The notes beneath the pieces were generated by a model that was not told the DNA's origin, searched no databases, and worked only from the letters and a program-made list of their open reading frames with translations. The position numbers and the translations under genes are program-made. A stretch of DNA of 24,388 nucleotides from NCBI GenBank assembly GCA_964519805.1, contig CAZFKN010000046.1:1-24388 (forward strand), given 5' to 3'. Of the stretch, positions 1 to 7,725 are shown piece by piece. Origin of the DNA: DASQPE01 sp964519805 (GTDB lineage: Bacteria; Gemmatimonadota; Gemmatimonadetes; Gemmatimonadales; GWC2-71-9). The first letter of the stretch is position 1; each line of letters begins with the position of its first letter.

Positions 1-94
1 GGGTGGCCCGCGCGTGATCGCAAACCCGCTGATGACTCCGGCCCTGCGCCGGTAACGTTGTCGGACGACGACCTTTAGCTCGAGGAAGCTGACC
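1..94 (+). other. Left edge: possible 3' end of an upstream gene, and dps leader
   Basis: Two plus frames are open from the first base. One ends at TAG 76-78 with an acidic tail (ending VTLSDDDL) and the other at TAA 53-55. Either could be the C terminus of a gene lying off the window, and nothing visible decides between them. The stretch GAGGA at 82-86 is a good ribosome binding site for the next gene. I see no convincing promoter or terminator. Confidence 0.25.
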
Positions 95-658
95 ATGGCC
101 CGTACCGCCGCCCCACCCCGCCCCCACGCCCCGTCCCGCAATTCCCAGGAATCGCTGCGGCCGCGCGCGAGCAAGCTCTACCCGACCAAGAACGATCTCC
201 CGGAAGCGACCCGCGCCGAGGCGATCGAGCTTCTCAACCAGCGGCTGGCCGACTGCATCGATCTCCAGACGCAATGCAAGCAGGCCCACTGGAACGTGAA
301 GGGCCCGAGCTTCATCGCGCTGCACAAGCTGTTCGACGAGGTCAACGAGGACGTCGAGGAGTACGTCGATCTGATCGCCGAGCGGGTGGTCCAGCTGGGG
401 GGGATCGCCGAGGGCACCGCGCGGGTCGTGGGCCAGCGCTCGGCGCTGATCGACTACCCGCTTACCCTCTCGACCGGCGAGGAGCACGTCGCGGCCCTGT
501 CCGACGCGCTCGCCCAGTTCGGCCGCACGGCCCGCATCGGCATCGACGAGATGAACGACCTGCAGGATGCCGACAGCGCCGACATCCTGACCGAGATTTC
601 CCGCGGGCTGGACAAGTGGCTGTGGTTCGTGGAGGCGCACCAGCAGGCGAAGGCCTAG
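95..658 (+). CDS. dps: Dps-family DNA-binding ferritin-like protein
   Basis: Mini-ferritin of 187 aa that should assemble into a 12-mer, oxidise Fe(II) with peroxide at subunit interfaces, store the iron and coat DNA under stress. The full ferroxidase set is visible: H65 (in QAHWNVKG), H77, D81, D92 and E96. All are offset by exactly 14 from the residues I recall for E. coli Dps (H51, H63, D67, D78, E82). The helix end LDKWLWFVEAH is also typical. Residues 1-35 form a Pro/Arg-rich, positively charged tail, which in Dps proteins is the usual DNA-binding element; DNA binding here is inferred. The start is supported by GAGGA nine bases upstream. The gene is monocistronic in view and converges with the phosphodiesterase: its TAG and the neighbour's TAG share the palindrome CTAG, so there is no intergenic terminator. 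Confidence 0.95.
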   Translation: MARTAAPPRPHAPSRNSQESLRPRASKLYPTKNDLPEATRAEAIELLNQRLADCIDLQTQCKQAHWNVKGPSFIALHKLFDEVNEDVEEYVDLIAERVVQLGGIAEGTARVVGQRSALIDYPLTLSTGEEHVAALSDALAQFGRTARIGIDEMNDLQDADSADILTEISRGLDKWLWFVEAHQQAKA

Positions 659-2118
659 TCACCGACGCCGCCGACCGGGCTCGGCTCGGGCTCGGTCGCC
701 GGCGCGAAGTCAGTCTCGCCGTCGAGGGCGACAGGCAGCGCGACGTCGAGCCAGCGCAGCACCAGCGGAAAGAGATCCACCGTCCGCAGCGACCGGGCCG
801 GCAACGGCTCGCTCGACCAGACGGCCGTCTGCATGTGATCCCGCGTCAGGCTACCGTGCCCGGCGCGATGCTCCGGGATCTCCCACCGCCCCCTGAAGTC
901 GTAGCCCGGCCGCGCCACCACCACGAGATCTCCCGTGCGGGGTGAGCGGAACTGGTCGAGCAGTTGATAGGCAGCGTCGGGATAGTCGGCACTCCAGGTT
1001 GCCTCCAGCCACTCCCGGTCGCTCGCCAGCCACGAGCGCCCGACGCCGAGCGGGTCTCCCGTGAGCGGGCGGTAGGCGATGGCCGATCCGATCCGCCGCA
1101 CGGTCGCCTCGCCTTCCCACGACGATATCCGCACGGCGCCATCCGGGTCCTCCCCCGCGACGAGCGCCACGGCCGGCTCGCTGAGCAGCGCAGCCACGAG
1201 ATCCCGATCGACCCCGAACACATCCTGGTGCCGCAGCCGCTCCAGCGGCCATCGTGCCGTCCGGGGCTGGCACGGGCTGGCATACACCATCGCCGAGCCG
1301 TTGCCGGCCACCATCACCGCGGCGCGTGGCTCCCGGGCCCAGATCGCCGGGTGAGCCAGCGTCGGAACGCCCTGCTCCCGGAACCAGTCGGCGAGATCGA
1401 GATGCGTGTGGACAGGGGCCGAGCCGTGATCGCTTACGACGAGAACGAGTGACCGGTCCAGCTGGCCCTGCGCGCCGAGGCGCTCGACCAGTCGGCCCAC
1501 GACGTCGTCCACCTTGCGCAAGGCCCGGCGAACGGAGCGCGCGGCCGGTCCGTCCTGATGGGTGTATCCGTCGACGGCGGGGAACTGGGCGAAGACGAAG
1601 CGCGCGGAGCCCCGAGCAGCCGCCAGAAGATGCCGGCCAACCGAGTCATCGGAGGGCTGGTGCCAGCGGGTGAAGTGCGCGACCCCGCCCCAGAGCTTGC
1701 GCGCGAGCCGTGTCGGATCGCGGTGCGAGGGGAGGCCGCGTGCCACCGGCGTGAACAGCCCGATGCTTCCCGGCACCAGCTCGAAGATCGTCCGGACGTC
1801 CGGCGCCAGATCGACGTCGAGCAGCGGTGCTTGATAGCCGCAATAGCTCCGAAGCGCGGCGCGATCCTGCCACCACCGTCCGCGATAGCTGTTCCGGTCG
1901 AGCCAGCGGATCGAGGGAATGTTGCAGCGCCCCGGCATGCAACCGGTAAGGAAGGGCAGGTAGGCAACGCTGGTCGTGGACGGGAAGACGGTGATGGCAC
2001 AGGCGCGGCCGCCACGCGCCTCGATTGCCGCCAGGTGAGGCAGCCGGCCGGCTGCGAGCTCCTCCTGGGCCAGGTCGGGCCGCAGGCCGTCAACGAGGAG
2101 CAGGAAACAACGGGTCAA
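655..2118 (-). CDS. Type I phosphodiesterase / alkaline phosphatase-family hydrolase
   Basis: Protein of 487 aa of the alkaline-phosphatase superfamily (nucleotide pyrophosphatase/phosphodiesterase branch), two-metal enzymes that hydrolyse phosphoesters through a Thr nucleophile. Visible residues are D10 in LLLVDGLRPD (metal), FPSTTS at 45-50 with T48/T49 as the likely nucleophile, D183 and H187 in DGYTHQDG (metal), SDHG at 229-232 (metal), and GHGS near residue 440 (metal His). No signal peptide is evident, so it is probably cytoplasmic. The substrate cannot be told. The first in-frame start is a TTG without a clear Shine-Dalgarno sequence. An ATG is not available before the essential first strand, so the TTG or translational coupling to the 66-aa gene ending 19 bases upstream is likely. 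It overlaps the dps stop by 4 bases. Confidence 0.85.
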   Translation of the reverse strand: MTRCFLLLVDGLRPDLAQEELAAGRLPHLAAIEARGGRACAITVFPSTTSVAYLPFLTGCMPGRCNIPSIRWLDRNSYRGRWWQDRAALRSYCGYQAPLLDVDLAPDVRTIFELVPGSIGLFTPVARGLPSHRDPTRLARKLWGGVAHFTRWHQPSDDSVGRHLLAAARGSARFVFAQFPAVDGYTHQDGPAARSVRRALRKVDDVVGRLVERLGAQGQLDRSLVLVVSDHGSAPVHTHLDLADWFREQGVPTLAHPAIWAREPRAAVMVAGNGSAMVYASPCQPRTARWPLERLRHQDVFGVDRDLVAALLSEPAVALVAGEDPDGAVRISSWEGEATVRRIGSAIAYRPLTGDPLGVGRSWLASDREWLEATWSADYPDAAYQLLDQFRSPRTGDLVVVARPGYDFRGRWEIPEHRAGHGSLTRDHMQTAVWSSEPLPARSLRTVDLFPLVLRWLDVALPVALDGETDFAPATEPEPSPVGGVGD

Positions 2119-2137
2119 CGGTCGCGCCCGGATCCGG

Positions 2138-2338
2138 TTACTTCCCGGGTGTGGTTCGGCTGGGGCGGAAGGGATCCACGAGGGAGAGCCGCGGCGGGAG
2201 CGGCCCCGACCCCACGCTCCGCTCTTCCAGCTCCACCACTTCGAATTCCATCGTCTTGGTGTCCAGACCGGTGGCGGCTTTGATCTGCGCCCGCTGCTCG
2301 TCGGTCAGGACGAGACAGAGCGGCTTGCGACGGGTCAT
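2138..2338 (-). CDS. Small conserved-looking hypothetical protein (66 aa)
   Basis: I do not recognise a named family. The protein starts MTRRKPLCLVLTDEQRAQIK, followed by a predicted helix and an acidic stretch (EFEVVELEER, about residues 31-40), then a Pro/Arg-rich, probably disordered tail. The ATG is preceded by GGAGGGGGA, a very strong ribosome binding site on the minus strand, which is the main reason to call it. It ends 19 bases before the phosphodiesterase start, so the two are probably co-transcribed. Its role is unknown. It could be a small accessory protein, or an upstream ORF that couples translation of the TTG-started phosphodiesterase. Confidence 0.6.
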   Translation of the reverse strand: MTRRKPLCLVLTDEQRAQIKAATGLDTKTMEFEVVELEERSVGSGPLPPRLSLVDPFRPSRTTPGK

Positions 2339-2489
2339 TCCCCCTCCGAGACGGCGGCGCGGTAGGCTGCGGAACGAGCTCTCGGATGGGATGATGCAGG
2401 CGGGAGGTAGTCGCGCGCAAGCTCCGTCCCGGATCGACGGAAACCTGGTCCACTTGCCGTTGTTGCGAGGGAAGCCTTAATCTGGCGAC
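2339..2489. other. Divergent intergenic region
   Basis: This 151-base spacer lies between the minus-strand 66-aa gene and the plus-strand 2Fe-2S remnant. It holds the ribosome binding site of the 66-aa gene (about 2341-2347) and should contain its promoter. I could not pick out a convincing -35/-10 pair. A TAA in frame with the 2Fe-2S remnant sits four codons before it, so no complete N terminus is encoded here. Confidence 0.4.
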
Positions 2490-2687
2490 GTGGACGTGCC
2501 GGCCGACATGCCGTTGTTGTGGGTGCTCCGTGACGTTATCGGCCTCACGGGGACCAAGTTCGGCTGCGGGATCGCGGCCTGCGGCGCCTGCGCGGTGCAC
2601 CTCGACGGCCAGGCGATCCGCTCCTGCATCACCCCGGCCAGTGTCGCGGCCGGCATGACCACGCGGGGGCTTTCCGTGCCGGCGTAG
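2490..2687 (+). pseudogene. Fragment of a [2Fe-2S] subunit (xanthine dehydrogenase / isoquinoline 1-oxidoreductase alpha type)
   Basis: The 65 visible residues match the plant-ferredoxin-like N-terminal domain of small molybdenum-hydroxylase subunits. The text runs VPADMPLLWVLRD and GLTGTKFGCGIAACGACAVH, with cluster cysteines C26, C31, C34 and a distant C46. Family members are about 150 aa long and carry a second all-helical 2Fe-2S domain. Here the protein stops right after the region corresponding to the interdomain linker (ends GLSVPA). The first strand before VDVPADM is also missing, with a TAA four codons upstream. No large molybdopterin subunit follows; the next gene is a catalase. It is therefore best read as a remnant truncated at both ends. 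A tiny functional ferredoxin is possible but unlikely, because no good start or ribosome binding site is present. Confidence 0.75.
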
Positions 2688-2718
2688 AATGATTCACCAA
2701 CTATCCGGAGGTTCCCCC

Positions 2719-3720
2719 ATGCTGTCGCACTGGTCGCGCTGCCTCGGCGTACTCTCCAGTCTCGCGGGCCTGCCGCTCGCACTCACCGCGCAGCAACGCC
2801 CGCCGGCGCCAAGTCTCCCGCAGCAGATCGCCGATCTGCTGGTCCAGCTGGCGGGCGGCATCCATCCCGGCTACCGCATCACCCACGCGAAAGGTCTTGT
2901 CTGCACCGGGACGTTCACCGCGGCGCGGGGCGCCAAGGCCATCAGCACCGCGGCTCATCTGGCCGGCGGCTCGGTGCCGGTGACGGTGCGATTCTCCGAC
3001 GGCTCCGGCAATCCACAGATTCACGACAACGACCCCAACGCGGCCCCGCGCGGGATGGCGATCCGCTTTGCGCTTCCGGGCGGCGGCAACACGGACATCG
3101 TCGCCAACTCGCACAACGGGTTTTTTGTCGGCAACGGCGAGGACTTCCTGGCGTTTCTCAAGGCCATCGCGGCGACGACGCCCGAGAGTCCCCATCCTTC
3201 GCCCATCGAGCAGTTCCTCGGCGCACACCCGCGCGCGCTCAAGGTCATCGTGGATTCGAAGCCGCTGCCGGTGAGCTTCGCCACGCTCGACTTCTATGGC
3301 AACAACGCGTTCATCTTCGCGGATTCGGCGGGGACCAAGCACGCCGGGCGCTATCAGATCATTCCCGTCGCCGGCGTGGTCCACCTGGACTCGGCTGCAG
3401 GGGCGAAGGTGTCGCCCAACTATCTGTTCGAGGATCTGCCGAAACGACTGGCGAAGGGACCGGTGAAGTACCGGTTGTACGTGCAACTGGCCAACCCGGG
3501 TGACCAGACCAACGATGGGTCGATCGTCTGGCCCGCCGACCGCAAGCGGGTGCTGCTCGGGACGATCAGCGTGACGACGGTGGCGCCGAACAACGAGGAG
3601 CTCCAGCGGTCGCTCGCGTTCAGTCCGATCTATCTGACGAAGGGGATCGAGCTGTCGGACGATCCGCTGCCGGTGCTCCGCGCAACGGTGTACGCGCTGT
3701 CGGTGACCCACCGGCACTAG
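2719..3720 (+). CDS. Exported catalase-family peroxidase (SrpA-like mini-catalase)
   Basis: Small heme peroxidase of the catalase superfamily, 333 aa from the chosen start against about 480 or more for full catalases. Family landmarks are the distal His in RITHAKG, VTVRFSDGSGNP, the DPNAAPRGMAIRF block, DIVANSHNGFF (distal Asn region), FYGNNAFIF, and GPVKYRLYVQLANPGDQTND. The role would be peroxide or organic-hydroperoxide removal. I chose the ATG at 2719 because GGAGG at 2707-2711 is optimally spaced and because it puts a clean signal peptide first: MLSHWSRC, then a hydrophobic core, then a probable cleavage near LTAQQ. The protein is therefore periplasmic or secreted. An in-frame ATG at 2689 lacks a ribosome binding site. 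The gene stands alone in view. Confidence 0.88.
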   Translation: MLSHWSRCLGVLSSLAGLPLALTAQQRPPAPSLPQQIADLLVQLAGGIHPGYRITHAKGLVCTGTFTAARGAKAISTAAHLAGGSVPVTVRFSDGSGNPQIHDNDPNAAPRGMAIRFALPGGGNTDIVANSHNGFFVGNGEDFLAFLKAIAATTPESPHPSPIEQFLGAHPRALKVIVDSKPLPVSFATLDFYGNNAFIFADSAGTKHAGRYQIIPVAGVVHLDSAAGAKVSPNYLFEDLPKRLAKGPVKYRLYVQLANPGDQTNDGSIVWPADRKRVLLGTISVTTVAPNNEELQRSLAFSPIYLTKGIELSDDPLPVLRATVYALSVTHRH

Positions 3721-3831
3721 CGCTGACTTGCTCCGGCGAGGTTTACGCCAACCGAGGAGGGCGCGGTCGCCTCCTGGTCTTGAGGGACGGATCACCGGGG
3801 ATTCGCATGTTGGCCATTCGGAGCCACGGCC
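3721..3831. other. Convergent intergenic region with a weak hairpin
   Basis: Catalase (plus) and chrA (minus) converge here. An imperfect inverted repeat, AGGAGGGCG-CGGT-CGCCTCCT at 3755-3775 with a single bulged G, could act on either strand. No T-tract follows on either side, so it does not meet the intrinsic-terminator pattern. Nothing else is evident. Confidence 0.3.
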
Positions 3832-4979
3832 TCACCGGGCGGCGAGCCCGATGACCGCGGCACCAAGCACGAGGAGTGGCTCTGGCACGCGCGGCAACAG
3901 GCGTCGCGTGACCAGCGTACCCACGGCCACCAGTGAGGTCCGCACATCCACGATGGCTCCTCGGCCGAGAACGACGACCGCCCCGGCAATGGCCCCGACC
4001 GCTCCCGCTGTGACACCTTGGACGATCGCTACCAGCACCGGCCGCTGGCCGTAGCGCCGGAAGAGCGGAGCAGGCACCACCGTGAAGACGTAGCAGGGGA
4101 GAAACGTCCCCAGCGCTGCGACGAGGCCGCCGGCCAAACCACCTACCAGGAAACCGATGAACGCCGTGGTGATCACCACGGGTCCCGGGGTGATCAGCGC
4201 CACCGCGACGGCATCTCGAAACTGTTGCTCCGTCAGCCACTGATGGTCAAGCACGACGCCACCATGGAGAAACGGCACGATGGCGAGTCCGCTCCCGAAC
4301 ACGAAGGCCCCGGCGAAGGCGAAGAAGCCGAGCAACTGGGCAAGCAGAGGGAGCGTCACCAGCCGCCCCGCCGCCGCCGCGACTGCCACGGCGACCAAGC
4401 TCCCGCTTCCGAACTCACGAGCCGTCGCGCGGGCCAGCCACGCTGGGGGCGCGCGAAGCAGCCAGACGGATACCCCTGCGAGGAGCACGAGCGCGACGAT
4501 CTCCCGCCCGGTCACGACGGTCGTCACAGCCAGGACGAGAGCAATGCCCCACAGGAGACGATCCGCGCCAAGCGTCCTGCGGACGAGCCCGTACGCACTG
4601 TTGGCGATGAGCCCGATCACTGCGGCTCCCACCCCGTAGAAGACCGCCTGCACCCAGTCCAACCCGCCGAACGCCGCATAGGCCCATCCTAGGAGGAGGA
4701 CCATAACGAGGCTCGGCAAGACAAAGGCGGTCCCGATCGCCGCGGCACCCAGCGCACCGCCGTGCACGTAGCCGATATAGATGGCCAACTGGGCCGCCAG
4801 TGGACCGGGGGCCATCTGCGCGAGCGCCAGCCCCTCCCGATAGTCCGCGTCCGTCAGCCAGTGGCGTTCGTCCACCAGATCCCTTCGCATGGCGCCGACC
4901 AACGCCACCGGTCCGCCAAACCCGAAGGTTCCGAGACCCATGAAATACCGCGTGAGCGCTGCGCGCGTGGGTCGAGCGA
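3832..4979 (-). CDS. chrA: Chromate transporter ChrA, 5' end in the assembly gap
   Basis: Two-domain (long-chain) CHR-family membrane transporter that exports chromate. The N half shows FGFGGPVALVGAM, then ERHWLTDADYREGLALAQMA and PGP. The C half repeats the pattern degenerately with FGSGLAIVPFL, HQWLTEQQF and ITPGPV. About ten hydrophobic segments are visible. The first ATG in known sequence (4941) is too late: the frame stays open upstream and reads TRAALTRYF directly before MGLGTFGFGG, matching the family's helix before the FGGP motif. The true start therefore lies in the N run. About 382 residues are visible of a usual 390-400. It is the last gene of the chr operon, after the DUF1259 gene. 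No terminator is clear after the stop. Confidence 0.9.
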
Positions 4980-5079
4980 NNNNNNNNNNNNNNNNNNNNN
5001 NNNNNNNNNNNNNNNNNNNNNNNNNNNNNNNNNNNNNNNNNNNNNNNNNNNNNNNNNNNNNNNNNNNNNNNNNNNNNNN
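4980..5079. other. Assembly gap (100 N)
   Basis: Exactly 100 N, the conventional placeholder for a gap of unknown length. The DUF1259 protein on one side is nearly complete and ChrA on the other lacks only a short N terminus. The real missing sequence is therefore probably small, holding a stop codon, a short spacer and the chrA start. An extra gene cannot be excluded. Confidence 0.95.
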
Positions 5080-6017
5080 GCCTTCTTCACGTTCATCCGG
5101 TCGAGCGCGCCCCGCAGACCCCGCGCCAGCGCGATGGCATCGTCGTTCGCCCAGAAGTGCATGAAGAAGAGGCGCGGGTCCTCCGTCAGCATGTGGCTGT
5201 GGAGCGCCGTGATCTCGATCCCGGCACCCCGGAGGGCTTGCATGACGGGGTGGACTTCACTCGCGATGAGGACGAAGTCCCCGGTGATCGCCGCTTTACC
5301 TGCGCCGGTCGGCTGAAAGTTGATCGCCGTCGCGACGCCCATCGGCGGCGGCACTTCCATGCCCTCCGCCCGGATCACTTCAGCGCGAGGCACGCCGACC
5401 TGATATACACCGCCGTTGACCTTCCCACCGCGTCCAAGGGCGGTCGCAATCTTCGTTGTGTCGAGCGGAAACGCCTCTGAGGGCTGAGCCCCGTCGGACT
5501 TGGCGGGGGGCGTGTTGGTCAGCGCCAGCGCCGCGTGCAACGCCTGGGCAATCTTGGTCGGCGCCCCCCGCGCCCCGATGTGCAGGTAGAGCACCCGCGG
5601 CGACTCCCGAAGGACATGGTTGTGAAGCGCGGTCGGGTTCACGCCCATCTCCAGCAGCTTGGTCAGGACCGGCGTCACCTCTCGCTCGAGTAGCACGAGA
5701 TCGCCCATGGCCATGGCGTCGCTGGCGGTGCCCTTGAACGCCACCCACCCGCCGAGCGCCAGCGCCGGCTTGATCGCCACGCCGGCCGCTGTCACGCTCA
5801 GGTCCCCGCGGGGGAAGCTGTACTTGTACACGTCGCCCGGCTGCATTTTCCCCTCGCGGCCCATGGCTTGGTCCACGGCCTTCCAGTCCGCCGCCGCTGC
5901 GCCCGCTTGGGGCGCAGGACTGGGGTTCTGCGCCCCGGCTGGGGCGCAGGCGATGGCGATGCCAAGAGCTGCGCGCACGGCTGCCGGTGTCGGTGCGATT
6001 CTGCTTGTAGGACCCAC
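5080..6017 (-). CDS. Exported DUF1259-domain protein, 3' end in the gap
   Basis: Two DUF1259 repeats are visible. The first contains ALHNHVL (H132, H134) and LHIGAR (H146). The second contains ALHSHML (H273, H275) and FFMHFW (H287). The repeated His clusters suggest metal or oxyanion binding, but biochemical function is not established to my knowledge. The GTG start is backed by GGGGAGG seven bases upstream. Residues 1-30 form a signal peptide ending around APAGAQ, followed by a Pro/Ala linker, so the protein is periplasmic. It lies 27 bases after the MFS gene and before chrA, and DUF1259 genes are often found beside chromate-resistance genes. About 312 residues are visible; family members end shortly after the last helix seen. 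The frame that continues past the gap belongs to the chrA antisense strand and is not part of this protein. Confidence 0.85.
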
Positions 6018-6044
6018 GATGACACCTCCCCTGGAATCGTGCAG

Positions 6045-7286
6045 TTACCCTGCATATCGCTCTTCGACGGTCGCGGCGAAGAGCGTAGTGCCGACGAAGC
6101 CCACCGCGCCGGCCACCACGAAGGGCAGCGACGGGGCGACCGACCAGAATGCCCCGCCCAACGTAGCGGCGGGCGTGATGGCGAGGCTGCGGACCAGGTA
6201 GTAGAGGCCGATGCCCCTGGCGCGAACCTCCGGCTGCACGAGATCGACAATGAGGGCCTTCCGCGCGGGCTCTCCGATCTCCCGAAGGCCGGCGACCACG
6301 AAGGCCAGCACGAGCGTGCCGAACGAGTGTGCCGTCACAACGGCGATCGGAAAGAAGGAAAACGCGGCGAAGGTCGCGACGACGAAAGGCTTGCGGCCGA
6401 ACCGGTCGGCGAAATGGGCCGCAGGCAGATAGCACACGATCGCCGTGACCATCTGGACCGCCACCAGGATTCCGAACTGCGGCGCACTGATACCGACGAT
6501 GTTGAGGGCATACAGGACCAGGAAGACGTCTACCATGCCCTCGCATGTGCGGATGAAAATGTCCGACACCAGGAGTCGTCGGAGCGGATCGGGAAGCGAG
6601 CGCCACACGTGCCGCACACCGAGCGACCGGTGCTCCCCTGGCACCGCGAGGCGAATTCGGCGCACCGCCAGCAGCGCGACAAGCGCCAGCACGATCGACG
6701 CCAACAGGCCAAGCCGGACGCCGTTGCGAATGCCACGGGTCGCGATGAGCACACCGCCCAGCGTCGGGGCGACGGCAATGGGTACGCGTCTGAGAATGGC
6801 CTGTACGGAGAACCCCAGGGCGCGTTGGTTGCTCGGGAGAGAATCGCCCACCACCGCGAAGAGCGTGGGACTCGCCATGCTCGACCAGGCCATGACGAAC
6901 ACGATGCCGCAGAGCACGACCGGCCAGGTCGATGCCAGGGCGACGATGCCGTAGCCCACCGCGGCCAGACTGATGAAGAGAAGAAGCGCTCGCCGGCGGC
7001 CGTACCGATCGCCGACCCAGCCGCCGGGATACTGGTAGATCGCATCCAGGAAGTCTTCCGTGCTGCCGTAGGCGCCGATGGCCAGCACCGGTGCACCAAG
7101 CGCCTCCAAGTACTTGGGCAGGAACCGCCGCCAGAGGTTCTCGCCCGTCGCCATGAGGAACATGGCGACGGCGGTGGCCCCCGTGTTCCACCCGAGCCCG
7201 AGCCGGGCCGCCACCCGGGCTGCCCTGATCGCGCCGAGTCCGGAAGGCGATGTCGCGGCTCCGGCCGGTGCCTCGCCTCTCACCAT
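6045..7286 (-). CDS. MFS transporter in the chromate operon
   Basis: Major facilitator superfamily protein of 413 aa with about 12 hydrophobic segments. The loop 2-3 signature is clear at residues 91-99 (VGDRYGRRR), with a second copy in the C half (ADRFGRKPF). An acidic residue pair (GEN at 48-50, TED at 76-78) sits in the first membrane segments. The start lies 19 bases after the ChrB C-domain gene; its ribosome binding site is weak (CTCAGGGC), so translational coupling is likely. The substrate is unknown. Because it sits between ChrB domains and DUF1259/ChrA, chromate or a chromate-reduction product is the reasonable guess, but that is inference from context only. Confidence 0.88.
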   Translation of the reverse strand: MVRGEAPAGAATSPSGLGAIRAARVAARLGLGWNTGATAVAMFLMATGENLWRRFLPKYLEALGAPVLAIGAYGSTEDFLDAIYQYPGGWVGDRYGRRRALLLFISLAAVGYGIVALASTWPVVLCGIVFVMAWSSMASPTLFAVVGDSLPSNQRALGFSVQAILRRVPIAVAPTLGGVLIATRGIRNGVRLGLLASIVLALVALLAVRRIRLAVPGEHRSLGVRHVWRSLPDPLRRLLVSDIFIRTCEGMVDVFLVLYALNIVGISAPQFGILVAVQMVTAIVCYLPAAHFADRFGRKPFVVATFAAFSFFPIAVVTAHSFGTLVLAFVVAGLREIGEPARKALIVDLVQPEVRARGIGLYYLVRSLAITPAATLGGAFWSVAPSLPFVVAGAVGFVGTTLFAATVEERYAG

Positions 7287-7305
7287 GCCCTGAGCACCCG
7301 GGGTC

Positions 7306-7725
7306 TCACCGGGTCATCCGCTGCACCCAGGCGAAGAGCCCATCGTAGACTTGGTCGGTCAGCGCGATGAGCTCGTGGTCGTTTTCGATCACCATGCCCA
7401 ACCCACGGATCACCGCATCGAGCCCCGGCGCTTCGGGGGAACGGAACTTCTCGTCGTCGAGGTCGGCGTCGTGTACCATGGCGGCGATCTCGTGCAGCGC
7501 CGGGTCGGTGAGCCCGTACTTGTGGAGAATCGTTTCGAACGAGCACCGGCCCTCGTGGTGTCCGAGCTCCACGCCGCGCATGTCGAAGGGCGTACCCCCA
7601 AGCTCGCGGGCGCCCTCGGGATCGGGCGCGAACGCGAAGCTGGCGTCCCGATCGATGAAGCGGCGGATCAGCCAGGCACAGGCCGTCCGGTCGATGTGCG
7701 GATGGGGCCTAGTGACCCAGAGCAT
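7306..7725 (-). CDS. Chromate resistance protein, stand-alone ChrB C-terminal domain
   Basis: Protein of 139 aa matching only the C-terminal half of ChrB. Recognised blocks are WVTRPHPHIDRTACAWLIRR (residues 3-22), FID, ELGHHEGRCSFETIL, and HEIAAMVHDADLDDEKF with its His/Asp cluster. ChrB is required for or regulates chromate resistance in characterised proteobacteria, where it is a single protein of roughly 310 aa. Here the two halves are separate genes whose lengths (179 plus 139) add up to about that. The ATG has GGAAGGGT upstream and overlaps the ChrB N-domain gene by 17 bases in a different frame, so independent but coupled translation is likely. Confidence 0.88.
   Translation of the reverse strand: MLWVTRPHPHIDRTACAWLIRRFIDRDASFAFAPDPEGARELGGTPFDMRGVELGHHEGRCSFETILHKYGLTDPALHEIAAMVHDADLDDEKFRSPEAPGLDAVIRGLGMVIENDHELIALTDQVYDGLFAWVQRMTR

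Noticed and set aside
3755..3775. Hairpin as bidirectional terminator for catalase and chrA
   Set aside because: Stem has a bulge and neither strand has a T-tract; kept only as a weak structure in the spacer.
4854..6017. 387-aa open frame covering DUF1259, the gap and beyond
   Set aside because: The part after the Ns is antisense to ChrA coding sequence; only 5080-6017 is a real gene.
5380..7191. 603-aa minus-strand open frame
   Set aside because: Arg/Gly/Pro/His-rich composition, no motifs, and it lies in another frame of the MFS and DUF1259 genes; a high-G+C shadow.
5868..7370. 500-aa plus-strand open frame
   Set aside because: Antisense shadow of the MFS transporter gene with low-complexity charged composition.
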